Shown one piece after another: positions 1 through 11,723 of a stretch of DNA of 64,000 bases (the first letter of the stretch is position 1; every line of letters begins with the position of its first letter). A model generated the notes under the pieces. It saw nothing but the letters and a program-made list of their open reading frames with translations, was not told where the DNA came from and did no database searches. This DNA is from Mesostigma viride. Lineage: Eukaryota; Streptophyta; Mesostigmatophyceae; Mesostigmatales; Mesostigmataceae. Both the position numbers and the translations under genes were made by a program. The stretch is taken from NCBI GenBank assembly GCA_009746045.1, contig RPFO01000276.1, forward strand, positions 4,085,605 to 4,149,604. Direction: 5' to 3'.

Positions 1-28
1 CCCCTTCCCCAACGCCACCAAGCGGCTT

Positions 29-753
29 GTGACCCCTTTTCCTCCTCCTCCCCCCCCTGCTCCCCCCCCTGCTCTCCCCCCTGCTCCCCCCCCTCCTCTC
101 CCCCATCCTCTCCCCCCTCCTCTCCCCCCTCCTCGCCCCCCTCCTCGCCCCCTCCTCCCCCCCCTCCTCTCCCCCTCCTTTCCCTGCTCCTCTCCCCCTC
201 CTCTCCCCCCTCCTCCCCCCCCCTCCCCCCCTGCTCCCCCCCTCCTCTCCCCCTCCTCTCCCCCTCCTCCCCCCTCCTCCCCCCCCTGCTCCCCCCCTCC
301 TCTCCCCCCTCCTCTCCCCCCTCCTCTCCCCCCTCCTCGCCCCCCTCCTCGCCCCCCTCCTCCCCCCCTCCTCTCCCCCCTCCTTTCCCACCTCCTTTCC
401 CACCTCCTTTCCCACCTCCTTTCCCACCTCCTTTCCCACCTCCTTTCCCACCTCCTTTCCCACCTCTTTTCCCACCTCCTTTCCCACCTCCTTTCCCACC
501 TCCTTTCCCACCTCCTTTCCCACCTCTTTTCCCACCTCCTTTCGCACCTCCTTTCCCACCTCCTTTCCCATCTCCTTTCCCACCTCCTTGCCCACCTCCT
601 TTCCCGCCTCCTTTCGCACCTCCTTTCCCACCTCCTTTCCCAACTCCTCTCCGCCCTCCTTTCCCCCCCCCTCTCCCCCCGTCTCGGCCCCACTGGCTAC
701 CACGTCTAATGTATCCCCCCTCCGCCCCCCTCCCCCCCCCCCCCCCCTCCCAG
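29..753 (+). repeat. C/T-only tract with 12-bp array, intron upstream of BASS exon
   Basis: Almost pure pyrimidine sequence. From about 381 to 650 it is a 12-bp tandem array with unit CACCTCCTTTCC; before and after that it is irregular CCCCCCTCCTCT. It ends at the AG (752-753) in front of a clear BASS exon, so it acts as, or has expanded from, the polypyrimidine tract of an intron. The long proline/leucine/serine-rich reading frames across it are a product of composition. Bases 1-28 could be the end of an earlier exon followed by GT at 29, but this is very weak. Confidence 0.85.
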
Positions 754-3700
754 CCACTGAGCTGTATCCTGATCGCCCACGTGTTCCGCTTGTCGCCCGA
801 CCTGGCGGGTGGCCTCATCCTTACCAGCTGCGTGGCGGGAGCGCAGCTGTAAGTCGCGCCACGCGTGTGTTGTTCTTGTTGTCCCACGTAGCGGTCACCT
901 TTGTTTTGGGTAAACAGTCGCCTGGGGACGGTCACTGCGACCCCTTTCGGGGCACCCCTGCGCGACTGCGTGTGTATACCTAGCCTTTCATGGTGTGCAT
1001 GTGTGTGTGTGTGGTGGTTGGGTAACATGGTGTGCTCATGCATGCGTGTGAATGGGGTTTGACCTGCCTTCAGCCTTGTTTGCTTTGGGCCACTTGCTCT
1101 CAAGATTCTGTTTGTACGGTTGTTCTGTTTGTACGGTTGCTTGTTGGCACCTGGCATCCCTACCCATGGCTTGTGCCATAGTGCCCGTGCCTGCATGGGG
1201 CTGATGTTCCTCTGTGCCGCACACTCTGTGTCGCGTGTTGCCTGCAGCACCAACCCACGGTCCTGCGTCCTCCATCCTCCGTTGATGTCTTGCCACACCA
1301 GCTCCAAACGCAGGCCCCACCCCTGCCTCATCCGTGGCGGCTGGCAGCCACATCATAGCATCTGTCCCTTTGTTCCCTAGTTGGCTTCCTCGCTTCCTCG
1401 CCTCCTCGCTTCCTTGCCTCCTCGCTTCCTAGCCTCCTCGCTTCCTAGCCTCCTCGCTTCCTCGCCTCCTCGCTTCCTCGCCTCCTCGCTTCCTCGCCTC
1501 CTCGCCTCCTCGCTTCCTCGCTTCCTCGCCTCCTCGCTTCCTCGCCTCCTCGCTTCCTCGCCTCCTCGCCTCCTCGCCTCCTCGCTTCCTCGCCTCCTCG
1601 CTTCCTCGCCTCCTCGCCTCCTCGCTTCCTCGCCTCCTCGCTTCCTCGCTTCCTCGCCTCCTCGCTTCCTCGCCTCCTCGCTTCCTCGCCTCCTCGCCTC
1701 CTCGCCTCCTCGCCTCCTCGCTTCCTCGCCTCCTCGCTTCCTCGCCTCCTCGCCTCCTCGCTTCCTCGCCTCCTCGCTTCCTCGCCTCCTCGCTTCCTCG
1801 CTTCCTCGCCTCCTCGCTTCCTCGCTTCCTCGCTTCCTCGCTTCCTCGCTTCCTCGCTTCCTCGCTTCCTCGCTTCCTCGCTTCCTCGCTTCCTCGCTTC
1901 CTCGCTTCCTCGCTTCCACGCTTCCTCGCTTCCTCGCTTCCTCGCTTCCTCGCTTCCTCGCTTCCTCGCCTCCTCGCTTCCTCGCTTCCTCGCTTCCTCG
2001 CTTCCTCGCCTCCTCGCCTCCTCGCCTCCTCGCCTCCTCGCCTCCTCGCCTCCTCGCCTCCTCGCCTCCTCGCCTCCTCGCCTCCTCGCCTCCTCGCCTC
2101 CTCGCCTCCTCGCCTCCTCGCCTCCTCGCCTCCTCGCTTCCTCGCTTCCTCGGTTCCTCTGATAAAGGAGAGGGCAACACGGCTTGTCCTCGGCTCTGGG
2201 CCACTGTATTTCATTAGTTTGGTCCCTGACTTGCCCTGTCACACCCTGGCCTTGTCCACCCGCATGGTCCCTGCCCACCCCCATGTTCCTACTAGAGGAT
2301 GGCGTGTCCCTGTTTAACACTGCTTGTTCACAAGATACCCGTTGTGTCGCATGGCCCCTGTTCCTTGTGCTACATGCTGTGTGCGTGCTCCTGTATCTCA
2401 TGTCCACCGTTCTGCACACGGGATTGCGTCTTTATCCTCCAATGTTATACCACGCAGCTCGAGCTACGCGGCATTCCTGTCCCACGGTGACGTCGCGCTG
2501 GCCATCGTGCTTACCGCGCTCACCACCGTGTTGTGAGTGGCCGCCGCAATGGATCGTGCTATTACCGACCAGGGCGGATACTACGATCTCCTTCTTGTTA
2601 GAGCCAACCAAGGCAGATACTAATATCTTTCGCTTGAAATTGCCAACCAGGATGGATACTATAATTTACCAAGTACGACACGGCTGCCGTGGCACATGCT
2701 TATATGCCCTCCGGCGGTCAGATGAGATGGGGTTGTGCTTGTGTTGGGACGGATGGAGATTGAAGGTTCTTCCCCGCAATCGCAAGCTGTTGAGGCGTTG
2801 GGTGAGGTGTTGGCGGAAACCCCTACTCGACTCGACCAATTCAATGGGTCTGTGTGCACAAATCAATCAGATACGGCCAGACGAGCGCGGCAGCACACCA
2901 TTACACGCCAAATTAACACCTTCATGTGCCCCTCTTGACCGTGGCACAGGACGCCCTGCTGCATGACAGGGCGCGCAGTAGGTATGGGCGTAGCGGGGCT
3001 ATCCAGCGCAGGAGAGAGAGAGGATTCTCTGTCTTTATGACGAGTGGCAGAAGGAGTATGTTCTGCCCCATCAGTGCTTGTCTCGGCTCTGCCTGGGAAC
3101 TCCTGGGGGCTCGAGCGGCACGCCCGTGCAAGTAAAGTAGAGTACATCCTTTCAGGCTACTTCTATTTTCGCGATGTTGTATCTGCTGCGTTACCGTATT
3201 GGATGGATTTGTCTGGAATAAACGGGTTGTCCCTGCGCACACCGCACACCGCACATGACACCACCACGACCTTTGCACACCTGGAAGCAGTACCAGTCAC
3301 TCCGTGTGAGGTGCTCATGCCTGGGTTCATGGTTCCTGACGCGAGGGTTCGTGCCCATCTGGAACCCTTCCTCGGCTTCCCCCCATCCCCTTGCCTGCAC
3401 CTGCTTGCGCTGTATCAGTATCCTTCTTTCCTAATATTATTTATGACCACGCCTCGCCTGCCCTTGCCTGCCCTCCCCTTTTCTATTGCCCCCCCCCCCC
3501 CCCCTCCCCCTCGTGCTTTCCCGGCCTTTGCGTTGTCTCGTGACCCTATTTGGCATCGCTGTGCACACCTCCTGTTTGACATCGCATGGTGTGGGGTCCT
3601 GGCAACATCGCATGGTGTTTGTGGCATCACCTGGCATCGCGGCATGGCGTGCGCCAGCTCCATCGTGTGCACCCCTGTGCTGGCCAAGCTCTGCATCGGC

Positions 3701-6700
3701 TCGCTCATCCCCGTCAACATGGGGGCGATGGCGCTCAGCATCCTCAAGGTGGGAGCCAGGCGCGGCCTCTTTGGCTTGACAAACGGGCGACAGGCCACTT
3801 GGGTCACACGGCTAGTGTCTGATGTGCGCTAGACCACACACCTGTATGTGTGGATTGGTTGCGATGGCCACGGTGGGGCGGACCAGCGACCTGTGGTGCA
3901 CATGGGTCGCGATTGCAACGCTTGCTGTCCACGCGTGCCACATTTGCTTGCGCATCTGGTCTTCCAACATGCGTGTGCGGCGGGCGTGAGACAAAAGGTG
4001 CTTTGGTTGCACCAAGCAAGTGTGCGGCGATCGCCATGTCGACGTGCGGCTGGGTTATGCAGCGCTGCTGCCATGCGCATCATCTCCAATTATTATTCAT
4101 CGAGAAGCTGTTCAGGGATGGGCATCGGATATCCGCAACCGGATGTGGAAGGGTGCGGACGAAACATGCAGAAGCACGCGGAGGCAAGGCCTACCGGAGC
4201 AGCTCAAGGAAGCATGCGATGTGGGTCACAAGAGAATGGTCTTTGACAGCTGTTGTGGTTACCGCCACACGCCACGTTATGTCCGCTGGGCAGTAACGGT
4301 ACCCATGCAGGGCAGCTGCCAGATTTATGCCTCTCCTGCTCGGATACGAAACGGCTGTTTTCTCTCTGCGGCGCCTCACCACCGTGACCACCACGCCCTG
4401 GTTTGTGTGTGTGCCCTCTGCCAGGTGGTGGTGCTGCCCATCAGCATCGGCCTCCTACTAAACAAGTTTGCCAAGCCGCTTCTGGACCGCGTGGAGGTGC
4501 TGCTGCCGGTGGTTGCGATGGTGCGTGCGCTTGCATAGGCCATGGTGCGTGAGCTAGCTTTTGCTAATAACGGTGTGTGCACCAGAATTCGCCACGTGCT
4601 CTTTAGAGCATGTTTCATGGGGAGCTTCTGGCACCCACCATGCGGTTGCGTGCATATTCCGTGGCGTGCATGCATTGCCTCACCATGCGGGCATACTCAT
4701 ACAGCAAGGCAACACAACACACACGCCATGGGGATGGAAGCATATGCCGTTCAGGGTCGCTAGAACGCGCCCGCCGCACGGCTGCAGGCGTTGGCGACGC
4801 GGCGCTCTTCTGTCTTGTCCGTATGGCTTGGTTTCTTGTCCGGATGGCTTGGCCGGGCCAGGCCTTTGTACTCTTTGCCCTTCCTTTTCCCCCGAGCCCA
4901 ATCTGGACGATGCCATCTCTGGGCGCACGCCACCGCTCTGTGAGGGTGGCCACAGGGGCACCCCCGGTTGCTGTAAACCATGGTGGACGATGAAGAAAAG
5001 TCTGTTGGAAACAACCATCCGCATGACATCCCCTCAGGATTGCCACGAGTTGCTCGCGGCTGGTTCGGAGTTTGCGTCGCCGATGTGGGAGAACGTTGCC
5101 AATCCGTAAAAAAAGTTGTAATGGGAAACTCCTCAACGCGTGGATTTAAACTGCCAATATGTAAAAGCGCCTTGACAAGTCGTGGGGGTATACTGCCGTA
5201 AAGTCATGCTATTTCTGGTTGGGTGCTATCACTGGCGCAGGCACCGCCCCCACCTGCGTAAGAACATGGCAGCATATTACCTCCGTCCATCGGCTGCTCA
5301 AATACTAGTGCTCTAGTAGTAGTATATTAACATTAGTGCTTTGATACCAGTGTCTAGTGCTCTATCAGTAGTGTCCAGTGCTCTAATGCTACTGCTCTGA
5401 TGCTAGTGCTCTAATACTAGTACTCTAATACTAGTACTCTAATACTAGCGCTCTAGTAGTAGCACTATAGTAGTAGCACTAGCATCGGAACCCATCCTGT
5501 GACCCCTGGCTCCCTGAACCGTCGCTGCGGAGATGACCACCTGTTCCTTGCCACGCTGGCCGCTTGCTGTACTCACACTCGTCATTATGCACGCATTGGA
5601 CCCATACACAAGGTATCTACCCCCTTTGTACTTGTACCCCACTGTTTTTCCACCGATTGTGCAACCGCCCCACCCCACGGTGCTCTCGTCCGTGTTGGCG
5701 CCAGGTGGCGACATCCCTCTGCATCGGCTCCCCCCTGGCCCGCAACGGTGTCCAGGTGCTCTCCCAGATGGTGAGTGCCCCCAAGCAAGAGGTTGTAGGT
5801 GGCTCATGGGACGCAGGCAGGCAGGCAGGCAGGCGGGCGGGCAGGCGAGCGGGCAGGCGGGCGGGCGGGCGGGCGGGCGGGCGGGCGGGCGGGCGGGCGG
5901 GCGGGCGGTCAATGGTTGGATATTATGGACCACTTGAGTAGTGCATGCAGTGGCCTTGTTCGGCAAATCCTACCCTACGGGATATGCGGTGGTGAAGATG
6001 GATGGCGGCCGTGTGCAGCAACACGCTCACTGCTGCCACCGCCACCCTTGTGGGCCACACCTGTCCTTCGCCTCCTCAGCCAGTACCGCCCCCATAGCCT
6101 GTGCTCAGGGAGGGTGTCCACGGGCGGAGCCGCACCGTTGGCCTCTTGGTAACCGCCGACCACAACATGTGCATGTGGCCACCTATGGCCTGGGCCAGGC
6201 AGGCCGGCGGTGATGGCATTCCTTGGTGACTCGTGGCAGATCTGTGGGAGTCAACGGGCGGGCAAGCAGCCTGGTGCGGGTGTCCGCTAGGATTCTTCAC
6301 GCACTCACCAACGCTTGTGTCAACTGGGCTTTTTCGGTGGCGCCCCACCCGCCCCACCTGCACATGCTGGTGCCCCACGCCACACAGTGGCAGCGGGGAT
6401 GCGCACCCATGGGCACCCACCCACCCACCCACCCACCCACCCACCCACCCACCCACCCACCCACCCACCCACCCACCCACCCACCCACCCACCCACCCAC
6501 CCACCCACCCACCCACCCACCCACCCACCCACCCACCCACTCACCCCAACCAAATGTTCTCCCGCCGCCCTCTCCCTCCCCCTGCTCTTTCTCCCCAAAA
6601 CAGGGTCTGGTCGTTGTCGCCCCCGTCGTCCTGTGGCACCTCGTGCTGCTGGGTGGCAGCATCGCGCTGACATCACACCCTGTGTTCAAGTAAGCGCCAC

Positions 6701-8021
6701 CATGACATCACACCCCGTGTTCAAGTAAGCACCACCATGACATCACACCCTGTGTTCAACTCAGCTCCGCCCATATGTGGTTGCGGATGCCACCTCGCCC
6801 ACAGCATCTCTCTTCCAGTGTTTCCTCGGTACTTTCAGCGGTCTTCGGTTTGTCAAATAATCCGGTTTTAATGTCCCCGGCGTTTGTGTTCCTGGTCTAC
6901 TGCGACCCATTCAGGCAGGCAGTGAGTCCTCCGGAACACGCAGGGGACCGAACCATGTGCTCTAGGTCGGCCCAGCAATACATGAAGGCTGGCCATGATG
7001 AATCCCTGGCTACATGGGATACTGGCCCTACCAAGCGCATCATTGAATCAATCGGCAGTCCCATTTGCGCTTGTTTCTGGACATCATTTCGCGCCTGTAT
7101 GCCATATATGTATATGTACATTGTCGTCCATTCACGGCTCATCGCAATCGCATCTGAGTGTCCTTTTCCCCTTGCCCCTGTACTAACTGGTTGCCATTCC
7201 TCCCGTCCCCCTCCTGGGCCCCCCACTGACCCAACTCCACCTGCGCAGGTTCCCCCGCAAGGTCTGGCAGCCGCTGTCGCTGTGCACGCTGATGCAGTCG
7301 TCCACGCTGGCCATGTTCCTCGCGCAGCAACAGTTTGGGGCAGTCGCGTCCATCCCCCCCACCGTGTCCGTTGTACGTCCGCACCCGCACCCGAATGGTG
7401 AATCCTTGTCGCATATTTCAGCTGTGTGGCATGCAGGCAGACAGCCGCTGCTGCGTTACAAAGCGATGGGGGTTATGGGGCACGCATGGGATGTGCGGGT
7501 AGTGGGCAGCGTAGACATGCAGGGGGGTGTACGGCACTAGAGACCGTCACATTGGGTGGATGCTATGGATGATCACTGTTCTGTCGTGCGGACATTCATG
7601 AGTGTAGTGGACTAGAGCGACCAGCTTGTGAGCGCCCACTCGCTGGCACTGACGGATGCACAAGTAGATGCCAGATCTACCGTGACACATTCAGGTATCG
7701 CGAGGAGACAACCAGCGCAGGCCTGAAATCTGACTTGTTCTGATAAATTTGTCTTAGACCGTCCGTGTATAGGCCGATAAGAGGCTTCTCATCCCTGCTC
7801 ATCCATGTACCATCTCTTGTGTGCCGCCACCTTGTGCACGCTGGCCCGCACATCCCTGGCAGGTCGTGATGGCGCTCCTGGGTCTCTTTGTTGCCACCAT
7901 GTGGGGCAACGACTTTGCCAAGGAATCAGAGGACACACCGTGCAGCGTTGACCCGGACGATGTCTACGGCAGCGACTGCTATGAGCCCGAGAAGAAGGAC
8001 CCTCGCCGCATCGTGCTGTGA
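754..8021 (+). CDS. Bile acid:sodium symporter (BASS) family protein, plastid BASS3-like, eight exons, 5' partial
   Basis: Exons: 754-848, 2458-2532, 3658-3748, 4425-4520, 5705-5770, 6604-6689, 7249-7372 and 7863-8021 (TGA). Each is bounded by AG and GT, and the phases agree at all seven joins, giving 263 aa. In order, the family motifs seen are SCVAGAQLSSYAAFLSHGDV (crossing the first join), LIPVNMGAMALSILK, VATSLCIGSPLARN, LCTLMQSSTLA and VVMALLGLFVATMWGN. These follow the plant BASS order, and the GAQLSSY and CIGSPL forms resemble BASS3 most. BASS proteins are about ten-helix Na+-coupled carriers of organic acids, in plants usually in the plastid envelope. The N-terminal helices and any transit peptide lie outside the window. 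The C-terminus is short and acidic (CSVDPDDVYGSDCYEPEKK). The substrate cannot be inferred. Introns carry the repeats at 1,382, 5,301, 5,815 and 6,417. Confidence 0.88.
1382..2158 (+). repeat. Octanucleotide array CTTCCTCG/CCTCCTCG in BASS intron
   Basis: About 97 tandem 8-bp units, CTTCCTCG and CCTCCTCG in mixed order. It is C/T-rich on the sense strand and lies about 300 bp upstream of the exon at 2458. Neither unit contains a stop on either strand, so long LPRFLASS- and EEARKRGS-type frames run through it. These are not credible proteins. Confidence 0.92.
5301..5480. repeat. Degenerate AGTGCTCTAATACT repeat in BASS intron
   Basis: About a dozen imperfect 14-16 bp units built on GTGCTCTAATACTAGTA, in the intron between the exons ending at 4520 and starting at 5705. 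No coding potential is seen. Confidence 0.7.
5815..5908. repeat. GGCA/GGGC tetranucleotide microsatellite
   Basis: Runs of GGCA grade into about 14 GGGC units, beginning about 45 bp after the BASS donor at 5771. It is G-rich on the sense strand, so it is an exception to the pyrimidine-rich arrays in other introns. Confidence 0.9.
6417..6541 (+). repeat. CCCA tetranucleotide microsatellite before BASS exon 6
   Basis: About 31 copies of CCCA, ending some 60 bp upstream of the 3' splice site at 6603. The region between is also C/T-rich. A very similar tract precedes an exon of an unrelated gene (43,937-44,036). Confidence 0.93.
6668..6772 (+). repeat. 35-bp tandem triplication containing the exon 6 end and its 5' splice site
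   Basis: Three 35-bp units start at 6668, 6703 and 6738. The first includes the last codons of BASS exon 6 (TCACACCCTGTGTTCAA) and its donor GTAAGC. The second repeats both almost exactly. In the third the donor is degraded to CTCAGC. Only the first donor keeps phase with the exon at 7249; use of the second would add 35 nt and shift the frame. Confidence 0.85.
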
Positions 8022-9283
8022 CCTTGCTGATTGTCGCATCGCCCTGTGACTCACCATGCCAGAACATCATGGCATTCGCACCCCTTTCCCGACTTGTTTC
8101 TCGCTACATTCCTTCTCTATCAACTGGTTGGCTACGTGGGTGCAGGAGCCTAAGGGGGACCCCTGGGACGTGTGATAGCAACCATGCTTCCACTACCTGT
8201 GCCGCCACGCACGCCGTCGTTGCCTGGCGGCACTGCTGCTAATTTCCAGAGCTTACCAAGCAATCAATGAGCGAGCCATTTTCATAGTATCTATACTAGC
8301 ACACAACACGAGGGTTGACTCCCAGCTTGGCTACGCCCGGTGGATGCCTCTCAGTTAACAGAGGCAACAGCAACCTTTGGGGGGTTGACAAAGGCTGGGG
8401 TGCAGCCTGGACTCAGCGGTGTTATTGGCCTGCTGAGCATTTGGTGCTGTTTTCTTCTGAGGAAACGCATTATGGTCGGTATGTGGCCGTGTTTTGAAAG
8501 GTTCACTGATATCGTGAATGCTACACTCGAGCGCTGCTTCCACAAATGGATCCCTTCTGACTCTGTCTACAGTAGAAGTGATTAAGCCCATTATTAGAAA
8601 ATGTGGCCGTACTATGCCTAGAATTCTGTATGCAAGTATGCGCTGTAGGATATCTAACTGATTGAGGCGGAAAAATACGTGGCAGCACATGTACACACAT
8701 GCCATTACGTACTGTTCAATAAGCTTTTCTAGCTAAATAGCCCCAATTTTATGGGGCCACATGGATCGATAACCAATAAATATAACTATCTCACTTGATA
8801 TAATGAAATAACCCTTTGATTATACACCTATCCTGTAACTCTCATACAACTACCCTAGTCCTTCCATGCACAGCGCTGGATCGCCATGCGTCCAGGCATA
8901 GTTGTCTCACTTCGTACATATTCACGATCTGGTCTGTTGGCCGACCGAGGCCTGATCTGCATGTGAATAACTACTGTGCACATGACGCCCTAGCCTTGGA
9001 TGTCTAGGCTAGCGCATCGGTGTGCAATGTACAGTTGTGTGCATATAAGTAATTGAGGCGCGCGCGGAAAACGTGGCGCAGCTAGCACACGTACACACAT
9101 GCCATTATTTACTGTTCAATAAGCTTTGCTAGCTAAATAGCCCCAATTTTATATCCTCGGGGGCAATAACCTCCAGGTCTGCGGACTTCTACCCTGGCTA
9201 ACAATGGGGGTCGCGGAGGCCGCGGGGATAAAACAGCAGCATGCCCCTCAGCTAAACCATATGCGGCCCCTTCTCAGGCATAT
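8022..9283. other. Downstream of BASS: no gene; a pair of dispersed repeats
   Basis: No convincing coding sequence. An imperfect repeat of about 95 bp (beginning ATTGAGGCG, ending CCCCAATTTTAT) occurs at 8661-8752 and again at 9052-9152. The stretch 9152-9206 (TATCCTCGGGGG onward) recurs in reverse complement around 36,730-36,785, so this region is repeat-derived. Confidence 0.6.
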
Positions 9284-9536
9284 GGCCAGTTAGGCTCGAA
9301 ACACACGCCTTGATGCTGTTTCCGGCCCCACCGTCTAGGTCATCTTGTCGCTCTACACGTAAGCCAGCCATAATTTCAATGCACAAGGATACACATTTCC
9401 ATCACCATTCATCTTCATCATCCTGAACGACTCGAACAGTACGTACGTACGTACGCGGACAAGATAACGGCAGGCTCGAGCTACCATGGTCCGGATTCTC
9501 CCGATTTCTGGCTTGCGCTGGTTGTCTCCTTGATAT
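9284..9536 (+). mobile_element. Penelope-like element 3' end, copy A
   Basis: Matches, in the opposite orientation, the sequence downstream of the reverse transcriptase fragment at 45.8-47.1 kb. Shared landmarks are GGCCAGTTAGGCTCGAAACA, TAAGCCAGCCATAATTTCAA, CATCATCCTGAACGACTCGA and the common terminus GCTGGTTGTCTCCTTGATAT. A short TACG microsatellite interrupts it near 9440. No coding capacity remains. Confidence 0.7.
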
Positions 9537-9590
9537 GTCTTGCGTATACTCCCAACGGAGCTCGAGTTATGTTCTTTATTAATTAAATAA
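9537..9590 (+). mobile_element. LINE 3'-terminal module (hairpin plus AT tail)
   Basis: Contains ACTCCCAACGGAG (9548-9560), a short inverted repeat with a CAAC loop, then GTTATGTT and TTAATTAAAT. The same order of hairpin, TATGTT and AATT tail is seen at 10,866, 39,303, 40,306 and, in reverse, at 37,894 and 47,320. Confidence 0.6.
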
Positions 9591-9784
9591 TGCCCCTCAG
9601 GAAGACCTGTGCTAATATCGCAGACGGGCAGCTCATTTCTATCATGCGGGCGCGGCGTACAGATAGTCCCATGCTGAAGCCCTGTGCACATCCTCATTAA
9701 TTAGCAGTTAATTGTGGCGAACATAGACCTTCGGGGCGCCCCGCGTCGGTGCGGGGCGCACACAAGTTTGCCATGTGCAGACAG

Positions 9785-10110
9785 TGGGTTGCGACGGGAC
9801 AATTTATAAGGGGATCGCCCTGCCATCAAGGAGACTCTGCATGCCCAGGAGGAGGTGTCTACCTGGTTGTTCAGTCCTAAGCCCCCCGGCAGGGCCCACA
9901 TCGGTATTCACATACCTAGCTGGTCTGTGCGGGCAAGATGGCTGGCAAAGAGAAGGCGGCGGTGTCGGATGGTATATATGCCAGCCTGGCTTACAACTGA
10001 GGGAGCGCTCGCAGTAGAGCTCGGCCCGCCGCTGAGAGCGCTGGGTGCGGCGCTCTTGGTAGCGGACGCCGAGGATGTGACGGAGTATTCCAGGGACAGT
10101 GCCGTCAAGC
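9785..10110 (-). pseudogene. LINE reverse transcriptase C-terminal fragment
   Basis: On the minus strand the peptide IRHRRLLFASHLARTDQLG corresponds to IRQRRIAFVGHLARTSQVD in the longer LINE pseudogene at 38.0 kb. This R-R-L-x-F-x-x-H-L-A-R block is a common signature downstream of the RT domain in non-LTR retrotransposons. The frame is short and broken and no RT catalytic motifs remain. Confidence 0.5.
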
Positions 10111-10379
10111 TGCTTGCTCAGCGCCAGCTGGTCCAGGGTCCACGCCTAGCTCGCAGCCGTAAAGGAGCTAGGATGCTGAGGACAAGGGCCTGCATGTAAC
10201 AGAATGCGCTTGCGCTGCTCACTCAGGTAGCTAGCGACATGTCCAGAACCTGTCGAGGCGGCAGCTAGGGCCGCCCAGGGCCTGACCATGCTATGCACGG
10301 GTGTAATTGATGTCATCGGCCGTACTGCACTGGGGAGCCAGCTGCCAAGGAGCTTGACAGCAAGTCGCCCCCGCGGCTT

Positions 10380-10910
10380 CCGTCCAGCACTCAGAGGAGG
10401 GTGGGTGGGGTAAGTAAGTAAGTAAGTACTTACGTGTCATGCACATGGGCATGCCATAGAGTGCTATGCTAATCTCATTAGAAAAATTAACTCACGAGAG
10501 TTACGAATACTGTCTGCATCATGGGTGGGGTGCATATGGTTCCAGCCGGAAGCCAATGGGCATGACCTCCATTTTCTTGCTTATCATAAGCACGCTGATC
10601 ATAAGCACCACCGCCCGTGCTTCCGTTCCAGTGACAAGCTATCTAGCCAGAGTTGGGCGGACTCCGGGGTCTCCACGAGCATCGTGTCATCAGCTACCGT
10701 ACTAGATCAGATTGCTCAGTCGGTACTGTATAGGGTCCAGGTGCAACCCCGCCGTAGCTGGCGTACTCCGTGATCTCGGTCCCAATGGTTGTGCCCGCAC
10801 AGGTTGTAGCTCAGAATGTATTACAAACCATACGTCCGGCCCTCTCAGGGCTATGTGTTACATACACTCCCAACGGAGTTATGTTCTACGGATTAATTAA
10901 ACTTGCGGTC
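10380..10910 (+). mobile_element. LINE 3' UTR remnant with hairpin and AT tail
   Basis: Ends in ACTCCCAACGGAGT (10,866-10,879) followed by TATGTTCTACGGATTAATTAA. Upstream, CAGAATGTATTACAAACCAT and the small palindrome CCCTCTCAGGG match the 3' UTR of the LINE copy at 37.8 kb (TAGAATGTATTAAAAGCCAT). The AGTAAG microsatellite near 10,410 and the text after it recur in reverse at 36,905-36,985. Confidence 0.6.
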
Positions 10911-11464
10911 GGGATGCATGCATATTCTTTACAATTGAGCACTATTGCACTCTTCACTCAATGCCAAGAAAACTGGTAAGTCAACCCAGATTTATTAATT
11001 TGGTTTTTCATAAATAATTTAATTATAATACATTAACACTACGTAATGTAGCTCATGATACAGTTCTTTAAACGAACAGCCAGATGCTACTCTAGCCCAG
11101 ATCCCACCCTGGCATGTGCACAGAACATGGTTGCAGGAAGCTTGTGGCAATCAAGCAGGCTCCTCCGTCAGCGTATTGGCAAGTCTGGAGTGTTGCCTCC
11201 CAACAGCGCCAGCACAACGGTACATGCATGAGCCAGACTCGTGCTTGACCTATTGACCGCCTTTTCCAGTGATCCGAGAAGTGGGCGCCCCGCTGAAACC
11301 CTAGGCTGTCAGGAAGTACACTATCGGTTACCCCTAGGTGCAAGTATGCCTTGACTGCATGTTTGATCTGCATTGTCAACAGTGACTACCCATGCAGGTG
11401 GATGGCCACGTTAAGAGCAAGTTGCCTGCTTCCCCAAGGCACCTCTTGGATCCGTTTGGACCAT

Positions 11465-11588
11465 ATGAGTACTAGTCTCCTTGATATGAGTACTAGTCTC
11501 CTTGATATGAGTACTAGTCTCCTTGATATGAGTACTAGCCTCCTTGATATGAGTACTAGTCTCCTTGATATGAGCACTAGCCTCCTTT
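11465..11588. repeat. 21-bp tandem repeat, six copies
   Basis: Unit ATGAGTACTAGTCTCCTTGAT, six copies with one or two substitutions. Because 21 is a multiple of three it reads as a seven-residue repeat (MSTSLLD) on the plus strand, but there is no gene context. It lies about 135 bp beyond the stop of the ELMO gene. Confidence 0.85.
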
Positions 11589-11723
11589 CCCTTACCACCT
11601 GCCCGTGTCCCCATTCCACAAATTCATCGCCTCACTCCTCCCCTGTCACCACACCATGGCAACATAGGGACGCAAGTACAAGGGGCGGGCCTGCCGCCAT
11701 TATCTGCTGCACACTTGCGCCCG

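Noticed and set aside
1377-2419. Arg/Glu/Gly-rich minus-strand proteins (EEARKRGG repeats)
   Set aside because: Same region as the CTTCCTCG intron array of the BASS gene. Three overlapping minus frames and one plus frame are all open because the unit lacks stops.
6076-6728. Frames of THPPTHPP and GGWVGGWV repeats (also at 43.8-44.4 kb)
   Set aside because: Products of the CCCA microsatellite. The real coding sequence next to it is BASS exon 6 (or exon 3 of the membrane-protein gene).
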